From: Monilinia fructicola
Taxonomy: Eukaryota; Ascomycota; Leotiomycetes; Helotiales; Sclerotiniaceae
Reading direction: 5' to 3'
Length of the DNA: 64,000 bases
Assembly (NCBI GenBank): GCA_008692225.1
Contig: VICG01000004.1
Coordinates: 992,501-1,056,500 of the forward strand
Shown here: positions 1-11,184 of the stretch, in pieces
Layout of the letters: each line of letters begins with the position of its first letter
How positions within the stretch are numbered: the first letter of the stretch is position 1
Notes under the pieces: generated by a model
Database searches by the model: none
What the model saw: the letters and a program-made list of their open reading frames with translations, nothing else
What the model was told of the DNA's origin: nothing
Translations under genes and position numbers: made by a program

Positions 1-1
1 C

Positions 2-769
2 GAAGATTTTATAACAATGGTCAATGTAAGAAAGGTAGCTGAAAGCGTACCTACAAGAGGGATGGATGATGTGGTCAATCTCTTGATAACGGAACTACGT
101 GATCTTCTCGATCCAAGCGAGGTGTCGTGGGAGTTGGAACGACAAACCCCCTTTGGAGAAATGGCCGCGCGTATGGGTCGTCAACGACAAGCGAGCGTCC
201 ATGCCGATCCAACCACGGAAAATGTTCTAGATCGCTGGGTTAATATGCTGCTCTCGCTAACTGCCAAATTTCCGTATGCTACACATGCCGAAATCGTTTG
301 GTGCGTCCAGAAAATTGGCACAGCTGTGATGAGGGACCTTACCATTGCCCAAGGGAAGAGCTTTGGTGCTTGGTGGGTGACTAAATGTTGGATAGATGAG
401 ATGATTGCATTTATGGCGGAGCAAGGAGGCTTCATGCAACGTGAAACTATTCAAAGTGGGATGGGTGACATGTCTCAGAATCCCGCTGCAAGTCGGAGAA
501 ATAGCCAGCAAGGGGGCCGATATAGTAGTGGAAGTGATGACTTTCTTGCGCGCGGGGTGAATGGTGAGCGGAGTGCGGGACCTCGCCCGATGGATCATGC
601 GAGAGACGCTGCAATGAATGCAGCTGCAGGTCATGATGATAGTGGAATTGGAATGAGGACACCCGAGGACGAATTTGCCATGGGAAAGTTTGGATTCACT
701 CAAGATGATGTACATGCATCGATGGAATCTAATCCTCTGCATACTATGTCACAGGGATCTCTATCTTGA
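2..769 (+). CDS. RFX-family transcription factor, C-terminal part (5' end outside window)
   Basis: The frame is open to the left window edge, so the gene begins outside the window. The ATG at 17 is probably an internal methionine. About 255 residues are visible. The middle part (FPYATHAEIVWCVQKIGTAV, then MRDLT and SFGAWWVTKCWIDEM) resembles the conserved C-terminal region of fungal RFX proteins such as CPCR1/RFX1, recalled from family knowledge. The DNA-binding winged helix would lie upstream and is not visible. The last ~90 residues are rich in Gly, Ser, Asn and Met and look disordered. RFX proteins in fungi act in the nucleus on morphogenesis, the cell cycle and secondary metabolism genes. 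The alternative is another protein sharing this helical region. Confidence 0.65.
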   Translation, partial: EDFITMVNVRKVAESVPTRGMDDVVNLLITELRDLLDPSEVSWELERQTPFGEMAARMGRQRQASVHADPTTENVLDRWVNMLLSLTAKFPYATHAEIVWCVQKIGTAVMRDLTIAQGKSFGAWWVTKCWIDEMIAFMAEQGGFMQRETIQSGMGDMSQNPAASRRNSQQGGRYSSGSDDFLARGVNGERSAGPRPMDHARDAAMNAAAGHDDSGIGMRTPEDEFAMGKFGFTQDDVHASMESNPLHTMSQGSLS

Positions 770-1495
770 GTCTGAGTTACTCTACATATTAAGGAATTAG
801 GTCAAAGGTGCGGCGTAATGGATGGTCAATGGTTTCGGGTTGGATAATGTGGCTGGGAAGGATGGTTTTTTTTAACGACCAACGATTATACGAATGGCTG
901 TAGAATGGACGGATACCTAAGGTGTATATTTGGAATTGTCTTGATTATCTTACTCTGGCGATTTGAGTATTTGTTCGCCCCTTGGGCTATTGAGGGGCTT
1001 CTTTTTTTTTTGGCTCCAGCATCTTTGGAGGACATCTGGGACATGTTGGATGGCGTTTCCTGTGCTGAACGCAGCTTTACTATTTGTAATTATCTATTAC
1101 GGGGGATAATGGCGAAGCGAAAGGAAACACATAGAAATGGGTTTCCATTTACATCTACTACTAAACCTGTTCATGGAGGGTGTCCTTGAAATAATGAATT
1201 CCCTTTTCACAATGACAAAAGCTCAATAGACGAATCGCTTTGAAGATCTGAATCTCAACACGCTCATTGATCGGATGCTTCTTTATTTGGATGCAAAACA
1301 TTAAAACGCATTTAATCATTCTTTCAAAGACAATAAATGGTCATATTTAACAAGTGGTACCTGATTGGTTTTTTGTTGTCTCGATGAATGAACCCCCTCT
1401 TCAACTGGATACTTGATATTCTCTTTGTGAGAAACTCGAGACAAAATATCACGCAACATCATACCTACCGATTTCAATCACAAACTCAGATAGAT

Positions 1496-1529
1496 CCATT
1501 CATCTATCCATCTATCCATCTATCTATCC
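1496..1529. repeat. ATCT/ATCC tetranucleotide microsatellite
   Basis: Consecutive CATCTATC and CATC units are read directly upstream of the aspartate kinase promoter. It is a simple repeat with no inferred function. Confidence 0.75.
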
Positions 1530-1720
1530 TATATTAAAAATCACTCTTTGATACCAACGAGAATATCGGGCCTGCATCAAATTAGCCTTCCTCCCCCCTT
1601 TATATTTCTCCATCAATCTTATCTTAGCTTCCCGAGGTCAGCACAGCTCTCGCTTAGCTCCACGATAAAGACTTGATTGACGGATTGGATTCCAAGGTTG
1701 GCACTGGCACTGACTGACGG

Positions 1721-1727
1721 TGACTCA
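1721..1727. promoter_or_regulatory. TGACTCA, Gcn4/Cpc1-type site upstream of aspartate kinase
   Basis: A perfect TGACTCA lies about 250 bp before the start codon of the aspartate kinase gene. This heptamer is the consensus site for Gcn4/CPC1 bZIP factors, which induce amino-acid biosynthetic genes on amino-acid starvation. The upstream bases (CTGACTGACGG) contain a partial repeat of the core. Occupancy is inferred. Confidence 0.6.
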
Positions 1728-1978
1728 ATGGGATGGAATTGGTCCCGCACTTTTATTACTGGTCCAGGTCCGATATGATGCCGATGCGGATTCGAAAATA
1801 ATTGTTCCTACTAACCAATTCTACATGTATATCTGGTATGACTCTTTTCCAAATTATTCCCTTAACCTTTCTGGCCGTCTCTGAATATCCTCTTCCAATA
1901 GCATATTTATTTAAACCGCTTATAAACGCATTTACTTTGCAGTAATCAATTTCAATCATCAACGAGCAGTCTTGGACA

Positions 1979-3794
1979 ATGATGACCGAAGTTCAGTGCA
2001 ACGGGAATCATGATGCCTCACCATTAATTTCCAATTCTTTGAATCACAATGACAGCCATAGAAGCTGGGTGGTACAGAAGTTTGGTGGCACAAGTGTGGG
2101 CAAATTTGCTGTAAACATTGCAGAAGATATCGTACGGTGAGTGTGTTGTGGAGCATTCGTCAGCCAAAGTGATTTGGAAACTAATTGGCCTTCCAGTGCA
2201 AGTTTGAAAGATCATAGAATCGCAGTTGTCTGCTCTGCAAGGAGTACTGGGAAGAAGGTAGAGGGCACAACAAGTCGGTGAGAATATTTGAAACTATATG
2301 TGATTGCCCACGCGCAGATACACTAATGCTGGCCCTTATAGATTGTTAGAAATCTACAGTGTCCTTCAATCCGTCAACTCTTTGAAAGACTCGGATTCGG
2401 ATAGTTACCAGAGCTTGGTCAGTAAATACGAAGAACTGGTGAATGTTATCCGCGACGATCATATCTCGGCAGCAAAGTCACATATACAGGATGAGGCTCT
2501 AGCCTCGAAGCTTGCAGATGACATTAGAACAGAGTGTAGAGAGATACTGGAGTATCGGTTGGCTGTTGAACGATGGCACCTAGAGATCGATTCCAGATCA
2601 AAGGATCGCCTGGTCAGCTTCGGAGAAAAACTTAGCTGTAGATTTGTCGCAGCTTTATTACAAGATAGGGTAGGCTACACGAAGTATTCTCAATGGCTCG
2701 GTGCTTACTATGGCCTTTAGGGGGTTGATGCCGAATACCTAGATCTTTCAGATGCCATTCATTTTAAGACGCCAAAGGGACTGAACTTTGAGTTTTACAG
2801 AGACGTGGCCGGGGCCATAAAAGAGAAGATAGAGGCTTGCCAGGACAGAGTGCCTATCATTACTGGGTATTTTGGAACTGTTCCAGGTGGTCTAATGGAC
2901 GGAGAAATTGGGAGAGGATATACAGATCTTTGCGCGGCCCTGGTTGCAGTTGGAGTCGCGGCAGAAGAACTGCAGGTATGGAAAGAAGTCGATGGAATAT
3001 TTACTGCAGATCCTTCAAAAGTCCCAACCGCGCGACTTTTATCCACCATAACGCCATCCGAAGCAGCAGAATTGACGTTTTATGGTTCGGAGGTCATCCA
3101 CCATCTGACTATGGACCAAGTAATTCGCGCGACGCCACCGATTCGGATCCGGATCAAGAATGTCAAGAACCCACGAGGAAATGGCACAATTATTCTACCC
3201 GATCCTATATTAGAACCTTCACAGCATACTCATATAAGGAGCCTTAGCCGGGCAGACTTGAAACAAACGCCCAAGCGCCCTACGGCTGTTACAATCAAGG
3301 ACAAAATATCTGTCATCAACGTACACTCAAACAAGAGATCGATTTCGCACGGTTTCTTTGCTAAGGTGTTTTCTATCTTGGACAGTCGACAGATTTCTGT
3401 TGATCTTATTTCTACCAGTGAGGTCCATGTTTCCATGGCCGTTCATTCTGCGCACATCTCCGCGGAGGATATGCAGCAGACCAAGTTGGAGCTCCAGGAT
3501 TGTGGGGAAGTCAGCATTCTTAGTGAAATGGCCATCCTGAGTCTGGTTGGGTCGGAAATGAAGAATATGGTCGGAATTGCCGGCAAGATGTTTTCTACCC
3601 TAGGAGAAAACAACGTCAATATCGAAATGATATCTCAGGGTAAATGAAGAACCTCCGTCCCATAGATCAATTCGACAACTAACGAACAAAATTCAGGGGC
3701 GAGCGAGATCAACATATCTTGTGTCATAGATGCTTATGAGGCTACACGCGCGATGAACATATTGCATACAAATCTTTTCACATTCTTAGAATAG
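1979..3794 (+). CDS. hom3: Aspartate kinase (aspartokinase), five exons
   Basis: Catalyses ATP-dependent phosphorylation of L-aspartate, the first step to threonine, methionine and homoserine. Exons by splice signals: 1979-2136, 2197-2277, 2342-2669, 2721-3639, 3697-3794, giving 1584 nt and 527 residues, the same length as yeast Hom3. Introns are 51-64 nt, and intron 2 has ACTAAT just before its acceptor. The amino-acid kinase domain opens with VVQKFGGTSVGK at about residue 31; GTTSR, the KLSC segment and a VDGIFTADPS motif follow. Two ACT regulatory domains fill the C-terminal third (HGFFAKVF, later MVGIAGKMFSTLGENNVNIE), expected to mediate threonine feedback. ATG codons at 1979 and 1982 are both possible starts. 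A Gcn4/Cpc1-type site lies upstream. Confidence 0.96.
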
Positions 3795-5984
3795 ATCAAA
3801 AGGGGATTGGAAAAGGTAGGCATTGCAAGGGAGCCGGCGTTCAGACATTCATGGAAATTAGGCATGGTGCATTGGTTGTATTAAAAAAAAAGCTTGGGGG
3901 AATTCTAAATGCACATATCCACAATGTGTATATTGATATTTTTGCCGTATAGAACTAACCAATCCGTCCATATCCACCCAGCTGCTGCACATGTCCTTTC
4001 AAACATTGGATCGGAACTCGCTTGGCCCAATGGTCTATTTCACTTACCTCTAGGGGTATTCTTTTCGTCTTTTCCATCTCTTCAGCCACAGTAAAGCATG
4101 GTATCCAGGAGTTCGGAACACGATTCAATAATGAGAGATGCTTGATTCATCGATTTGTTTGAGAAATCGAAAATGTAAATGGATCTGGATTATAGCTCTT
4201 AGAACAATCAAATTTTGGATACGGCCTCAGTTCAGATCAAAAACTTAAATACTTATTTCCGGGGAGTCTGATTCCGTTTCAAGTGAAGCACACGGAATGA
4301 TATCGTGTCGAGACATGGAAATACTTCTGGGGCCCTGTTTCCAGAAAGGAGTTGGCCGCTTCATGACCGTCGTTCAAATCATGCACTTCAACCCAGCGAT
4401 GTCGAGTGCCACTGCCATGCGACTATGAAACTCCACGGAAGATAATCGCCTTCATGCACCACCCTTCAAACTGTCAAAACCGGTGTTGGGCACCGTGATA
4501 TCACATGTGCGGGTGCTTATATACCCATTTTCGGCTCCCCTCACTGCGTGATATTATCTTCCTTCCGCCTGATGTACCTTTCCGTACCAAGCTAAGGAAA
4601 ATCGCAAGCACTAAGCCTGGTAGACTAGCAGGTGAATACATCGAATTCTTAGGTTTCGCTTCACCTGGATCTGTCACATCTTACATATGTAGATTGCGCA
4701 ATGCAGAATCGATGTATGACCAAGCTGACAATAATCAACCATCAGAAGGTCAAGATTATGAGCCTTATCTTGGGACAAGTCTCCACCGATTACAGCGTAT
4801 GACGCTGGCTTTCCTGATTCGGCACAGATCAAAATCTCGCCCGACGCACATCCGTCCTTCTTTGTCAGCATTTCTAACCATTCTCAGGGTTCCAAGGTTA
4901 TTCTTTCCACATTCACCATTTCCCTACCTGCTCGTGGTGGTCTTCAAGTCAAACCATCATTGATCAACAACCGCTTGCACACCTCGGATAATACATGGCC
5001 CGATGTCTAATGTTTAATTTCGACTTATAGACTCCTCAAATGCACAGATTTTGACACCCCCGGCCAAGCGATACCAAAAGTGCCTATCTAGGGAGGCAAC
5101 GTTCAATTTTGGATGGGTCATTGAAGTAACTGAATCGCGGATGCTATGGATCATGTTCGGCCTTCTTCGCATTCAGAAAGACCTGCTGTCTACAAAACAA
5201 ACCCTACAATAACGTGCCAGTTGTGGTTTATGAGACGAATTCCAAGTTCTCACAGCATAAAAAAACCCTCCTAACTGCCGTGGAACATAGCGCATATCAG
5301 TGTACACCAATGCACGCGTGGGTACAGACCATATATCATGTTTAATGGAAATCTGGATAGGCTTCAAGTCAAAATCAGTGGGCTGATTGCCCTTTTCACT
5401 GGAAAGTGTTACGACCAAGGCAGTACGTACCCGTTTGTCAATGTTGCATCCGCAGGGCTTCTCTGCTTCTCCAATATCGGACCCTTCAACCAATCTTCTG
5501 AATTGCTAAGTCTCTTAAGTAGCTTGCACTCTATAGGTTCCTTTTGTGATTGGGCGCACATGGTCGGCAGTCTGATTGCTTGTTCTGTATTGCTACTGTA
5601 GTAAGCTGATCCACACATTTACAGTCGACTCGAAAAAAAGGTAATTGAGCTGTTATTTACCGAGGCGCATACTTGTACTGTAGTATATACAATAAACATC
5701 TGATATCACAGCTTACGATGCGCATAATCTAGCGCTATTGGTTAAAGGTAAGCTGAATAAACCAGCCGAGAGTAAGTAGCTGCAGCTTCACCGGCCACTG
5801 CGGGCGGTACTGTGCCACGAGGGGAAAACACTGCAGAAGTCGTTGCCATCATGACAACTAACTTGAACCAAGGTCTAGAAAGTGAGTTGGATGATGCCAT
5901 ATGTATCAAAAATGCAATAAAGCAAGTGACACGAGATTACTCGCACAACAGGCGGGCGAAATGAGTGTTAGGTTGTCTCAGAGC

Positions 5985-6641
5985 CTATTGCTCTAATACC
6001 GAACACAAACTACTCCGTAGATTGCCACGGAGTAGAAGCAGGCTTGGACTGTTCAATATACTCTGTAGACTTGAGATATCTCGATTCCCATGCAAATTGG
6101 TTGGATTAAAATTAAATGCTGACGAATGGCCATTCTGGTTGTTATCAGACCTTGGGTCCTTGCATGGGGTTGATGTCGGAGGTTTGAAGCTGCACTTTTC
6201 ACTGGCTTGGAAGTGGGAAGGCGATACTGTAGACTGTAGTTGCTGCTGATTTTTATTTTCCGATATTGCTCGTAAAATATCCAGTACATTTCGAACTTTC
6301 GATGCAGTCAGATAATTTCCCCTTCCAACCGTTGCTCCTGCACCCATGGACGATGGAGTCCTTCATTTTCAATGTTCTGATCAGCTTCGGTTATTTGCCG
6401 TGAGGTTGTTTGGAATTTCATCGTCTGTAACATGAGAGGAGACGTTCTTGTTCCTAGCGGGACGTAGAGGTGCATCTATCTCCATCTCGCGAATGATTCT
6501 ATCTAACCATGGCGGAGTATCAAACCGAACTCGGTGTAGAAACTGCTTCCCCAGTACCGTATACGTATCAGATAATGTGGGCGACGTCGAGCTATAGCTG
6601 CTCCCCTCGGTCGTATATTCCGGATTTGCCGGATTCGATTC
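5985..6641 (-). pseudogene. Possible relic of an uncharacterised gene with three in-frame TGA codons
   Basis: On the minus strand one reading frame runs 219 codons from 6641 to 5985, broken only by three TGA codons close together (6381-6383, 6369-6371, 6363-6365). Both halves read like protein: the upstream half contains FLHRVRFDTPPWLDRIIREM and the downstream half GRGNYLTASKVRNVLDILRA. A TAG bounded by a possible acceptor precedes the upstream part. I found no intron of correct phase that removes the stops. TGA can arise from CGA by C-to-T change, as in repeat-induced point mutation, but no repeat partner is visible here. No family recognised. It may also be chance open frame. Confidence 0.3.
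6010..6035. repeat. 9-bp inverted repeat containing the TACTCCGTA motif
   Basis: CTACTCCGT (6010-6018) and ACGGAGTAG (6027-6035) are perfect reverse complements around an 8-nt loop. The left arm contains most of a 9-mer that is also clustered at 35.3-36.4 kb. Confidence 0.6.
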
Positions 6642-7638
6642 CTAGATGGGATTCTTGTCCCGATATTAGAAGAAAACGTACAGAGTACCTAGGTATGTAT
6701 TGGATGAGGTCTCACAGAGATGCTGGGGTGGGAGGGGGGTGCGGAGTGATGGAAGCTAAAAGGATACAGTCTTGCGATCTGTTATTGTTATTATTGGACA
6801 CATTCATTTGGATATAAAGTCCTCGGGGGAAGCATTCACGTTACCAAACTTACCATCGATAAGACGCAGACTGCAGTCAATGAATGCATGCAATCACAAA
6901 TTAATCAAGCGTATCCAAGCATTCAAGCATTCAAACGCTCAAGTCCTCAAGCCTTCAATTCTTCTAAAAGAGTTTGAAATCCGTCCGAACCAACTTATCG
7001 GTATTCAATTAATTTATTTGAAAGTTCAAATCGATTCTCAAGGTAACTGAACTTGCGAAGTTCTAATAAGTTGGTTTGTTTGACCGATTTTGTCATTTTG
7101 TCATGCTACACGTTACACACGGCTGCAGTGACTACCGGGCATGTGCCATCCATATGTTCTGTTGCTATTTCCACCATCTATCATCCATTCTTTTGCCTTC
7201 ATTGTAATTACTATCTGGACCGTTTCCCCTGTTTCTTCCAACACTTCTGATCATTTTATATATCCAACGCGCTTCTCACAGAGTCACAGTAGAGCTGCAA
7301 CAGGACTATCGTATTTATCCTGTTAAATCGTTCCATCTTGTGTTTCATATTTATAACAGATGAATGTTGGAGCAGCGAGATTTATTACTTCGTGGGAACG
7401 TTTTGAGATTATCAGAAAGTCATATTTATTCTACGTTGGTCCAATCTATCCGCTGAAACCAGACAAGAACTGGACAGCCATACCTCCTGGATCGATAATA
7501 AATACTTAGCCTATGCCATAATTTGTGTTCATGTCTATATAAGATCGACCAAATAACAAGAACCTCTCATCGTAATCCACTTCACCCAAGAGGGGACCAC
7601 CACCTTTCGTTGCATGAGATAAGATATTGGCTTTGATC

Positions 7639-9664
7639 ATGGGTTGGGTATGTATCGTCGGTGGTGTTTTGACCATTCGAATGCTTACTGTCTGTTTAGG
7701 TGGAGAAGACCAATATGACGGTGGCAAGGAGCGCCATTGGAAGAAGATTCAGGCTTGAATTTTCTGGGCATAGGTATGAGAGAAAAGGCTCGAGATTTTT
7801 GACAGAAGTGAGAGCCGGCCTCGCCACATTCTTCGCAATGGCATACATCATTTCCGTTAATTCATCCATTGTATCAGGTAAGTCTTGAGTCTACTGTGAC
7901 AACTTCGCTAATATCTTTCAAGCTACCGGGGGGACATGTGTTTGCCATTATCCTCCTGGATCTACGGATACCTTTTGCCTAGACAGTTCAACGGATCCAA
8001 ATTATCAGATATGCGTCCAGGAAATCAACCAGGACCTAGTTACAGGAACCGCAGCGATATCTGCGCTGACGAGTTTCTGCATGGGGGTTTTTGCAAACAT
8101 GCCCATCGCTCTCGCTCCTGGGATGGGCCTTAATGCATATTTTGCTTACCAAGTTGTCGGGATACATGGCCAAGGACCAGTCTCTTACAGATTGGCATTG
8201 ACAGCCGTCTTCATCGAGGGTTTACTCTTCGTGGCGCTTTCAATACTCGGACTTAGGCAATGGCTTGCTCGTGCAATACCTCGAAGCTTGAAGATTGCCA
8301 GTGGCGCGGGCATCGGATTGTACCTCGCTATCATTGGACTGACTTACAGTGCGGGAATTGGTGCCATCACAGGCAGCAATTCCGATGTACCTCTCCAACT
8401 AACCGGTTGCCTACCCGAACTCATTGCTCCAGATGGAACCTGCACATCTGGTAAGATGCGGAGTCCGACTATGTGGCTTGGTATATTCGGTGGTGGGATC
8501 TTCACTGCGTTTCTGATGATGTACCGTGTCAAGGGTGCTATCATAGCAGGAATCCTCCTCGTTTCCATCGTTTCCTGGCCGCGCGATACTTCTGTTACCT
8601 ATTTTCCTCCCACTATCTCTGGCGATGCGGCCTTTGAGTTCTTCAAGAAAGTCGTCACCTTCCATCCCATTTCTCGAGTGTTTGCTGCGCAAGATTGGAA
8701 TATCACAGGAGCCGGGGCTGGACAATTTGCATCCGCGCTGATTACCTTCCTCTACGTCGACATCCTTGATTGTACTGGTACACTGTACTCCATGGCTCGT
8801 TTCTGTGGAGCTATTGACGAAGATACGCAGGATTTTGAAGGTAGTGCTGTGGCCTATCTAGTCGACGCCTTTGGTATATCTCTTGGCTCATTTGTGGGCT
8901 CCCCGCCCGTCACTGCATTCATTGAATCCGGTGCTGGCATATCAGAAGGCGGAGTAACGGGTCTTACGGCCGTCACTACAGGCTTCTGCTTCTTCATCAG
9001 TCTTTTCTTTGCTCCCATATTCGCGAGCATACCTCCCTGGGCAACCGGCTGCACCCTGATACTTGTGGGCGCGATGATGGCGCGCGCTTGCACGGAGATC
9101 AATTGGCGATACTTGGGGGACTCTATCCCGGCCTTCCTGACCTTGGCGATTATGCCTTTCACGTACTCGATTGCCTACGGTCTGATTACCGGCATCGTCA
9201 CATATACATTACTCAATGCTTCCGCGTGGGTGTTGGCGAAGATGTCGAGTGGGAGAATCATGCCTCATGATTATGAGATGAAGGATTATTGGACGTATAA
9301 AGTTCGGGGAGGGCTGTTACCGGGATGGGTAAAGAGAGCCATGCGGGGAAAGAGGGATTTCTGGAGGGAGTGGGATTTTGATGCCGAGGAGGTGAGCAGC
9401 AAGGTTGAGAGTGTGAGGGGACACAAGACGAGGGGGAGTGTGGCGAAGAGTATGAAGAGCCATGACGTATTAAGTGTGAGGAAAGATGAGATTATAGGGA
9501 TCCCCAGCGTGAATGGTCATGGGGAGAGAACGTGGGAGATGCCTGAGATGGCCTTCCCGAAGAGCGTGGTTGGGGGCATTGGGGAGGCGATTGGAGGGGA
9601 AGAAAGGAGGGGCAGCACGAGGACTATGAGCTCTATTGGGAGGAGCTTGGGAAGAAGGCAGTAA
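7639..9664 (+). CDS. azgA: AzgA-type purine permease (adenine, guanine, hypoxanthine)
   Basis: Plasma-membrane proton symporter for purine bases, AzgA-like branch of the NCS2/NAT-related family. Exons 7639-7647, 7700-7877 and 7923-9664 give 642 residues. The first exon codes only MGW, matching the usual MGW/MGF start of this family, and joins VEKTN in the next exon. The N-terminal block has GRRFRLEFSGH and then TEVRAGLATFFAMAYIISVN, a family signature. NMPIALAPGMGLNAYFAY, ALITFLYVDILDCTGTLYS and GSPPVTAFIESGAGISEGG are also highly conserved. Multiple hydrophobic helices follow. The last ~120 residues are a polar, charged cytoplasmic tail, longer than in Aspergillus AzgA (about 580 residues). 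Introns are 52 and 45 nt. Confidence 0.93.
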
Positions 9665-11184
9665 TGATAAATGGTTGAGGTTGGTATGCCTAGTACTAGG
9701 TAGAATCTAGGGCTGGAGTTAATGGTACTGGAGGAGCTATGTCTGGAGTAAAAAATAGGAATAGGAATATGAATTGAATGGATGGCGCAGATAGATTGCG
9801 CGATGATGCTCGTTGTCTCGAAGACTTCCTCGAGAAAATCTTGGGAAATTCGAGCATGGTCTGCTTGCTTAATTGCTTACATCCTTCAATATTCACACGT
9901 CTGAGAAAGATATCAAATTCGAATGGTCTTTGCAAGGCTCGATCCATTGTCTCGGATACCCAATAACTACTTTTGCACCTCCATTCGAGCCCTGACTCTG
10001 TGCTGTCCCCAGCAAAAGGCAGGCCAAAAGTTGCACCCCCAGTATCTGCACTGCAAGAGTATAAATAACTGATACAAGAAAAGAAAATAAAATAAAAGAG
10101 AGCGAGTTGACATGAACAGTTTGTATGTTAACTACATACAAAAAAATGAAAACATATCAGGCCCAGTCTTCTGCGCCAGAGCATACCAGTACTAAAGCCC
10201 AATGCACCGTCTCCTTTCTACATTCAGCATTCTTTCCCCGTATGTGAGCATATGGTGCCCAGCGAGCTTGCACGGCATGTACGACGCTCGAAGCTTCGGG
10301 CTGTAACCACCCATCCATCCATCCAGATAAGTCCCATCGCAAGAGTCAACCACAGCGATTCAGAGACGACACAAAATCTTTCAGCTTCGTTGGTCGACGA
10401 GCTGAGGTGTACTCGGCAGGATCATCGAGGCTTTTCGCTAGACGGCGTCCACTAGGACTAGGGGTTGGTTTCCTCAGGTGTGTCTGCTGACGGTCGATCG
10501 ATGTAAGGTTATTAAAAAGATGTAAACTATACTTCCCGGAGGTATGCAGCTGAGTGATCAAACGTGTCAAAATGCCATGTATCATGAGAGCTTCATGGTT
10601 TTGCCTCCTTTCGATAGCGGGGTCCGTTGCGGGGAAAGGTTGTGAAGGTTCCACTTGTATTTACCGGTAGGCAAGAGTGTATCCGCGCATGGTTAGTACT
10701 TTAACCTATTAGTCTTGGCGAATAAAATCCTTGTGTCTATTTGTAGTTTATTTGGAATGGTATATCATGCATCGAGTGAAGAGATCATTCTGTTGTATAT
10801 GCACACACAGCATGATATTCGAATTATCTCTGAACCATGAGATAGTAGTATGTACCTGGCTTCATTTTTCCTCCGGAGCAGTGTTGTCGCTTATCTGATT
10901 GTGGTCCATGAGGAGGGAGGTTTGGCTATGATTAGCGTGCACAGGCCACAAGGCTGTGAAGAACATGATGGTCCAGGCGGCGCAATGTGGATTTTGAACT
11001 TCTACATTCAATAAATGCTTAGAACGCCTCTCATCCTGCTACCTTTGATATCTCCTTCAAAACCAGAAACTGAATACTCTTTGTTCCTCGAATCTGCAAT
11101 TAGATAACCACCTCGCAATCTATTGAAAGCTGATTTGTGGGCCTCACACTTATACCCAAACGTCCAGAATCTCAAATCGACAGT
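9665..11184. other. Intergenic region, AzgA to Kin17
   Basis: No supportable gene in 1.5 kb. A 102-codon minus-strand frame (10346-10654) starts at GTG, is preceded by a stop and shows no motif, so it was not called. The right end should hold the Kin17 promoter and leader. Confidence 0.5.

Larger units (their letters stand above)
770..1978. other. Intergenic region, RFX-like gene to aspartate kinase
   Basis: No convincing gene. A 94-codon frame on the + strand (905-1189) has no recognisable motif and probably lies in the 3' UTR of the upstream gene. The right half should contain the aspartate kinase promoter, with a TGACTCA site and a short ATCT/ATCC microsatellite. Confidence 0.6.
3795..7638. 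other. Gene-poor AT-rich region between aspartate kinase and AzgA permease
   Basis: About 3.8 kb without a supportable intact gene. A 152-codon + frame at 4505-4963 has no family feature and no convincing splicing. Minus-strand frames around 5173-5618 are short and unrecognised. A decayed minus-strand frame (5985-6641) is listed separately. The last few hundred bases should hold the permease promoter. Confidence 0.5.

Noticed and set aside
905..1189. 94-codon + frame with a hydrophobic start
   Set aside because: Lies directly after the RFX-like gene, contains poly-T derived residues and no motif. Probably 3' UTR.
4505..4963. 152-codon + strand frame
   Set aside because: No domain, signal peptide, splice continuation or composition distinct from the AT-rich flanks. 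Likely chance.
10346..10654. 102-codon minus frame between AzgA and Kin17
   Set aside because: Begins at GTG after an in-frame stop, no recognised motif and no splice partner found.
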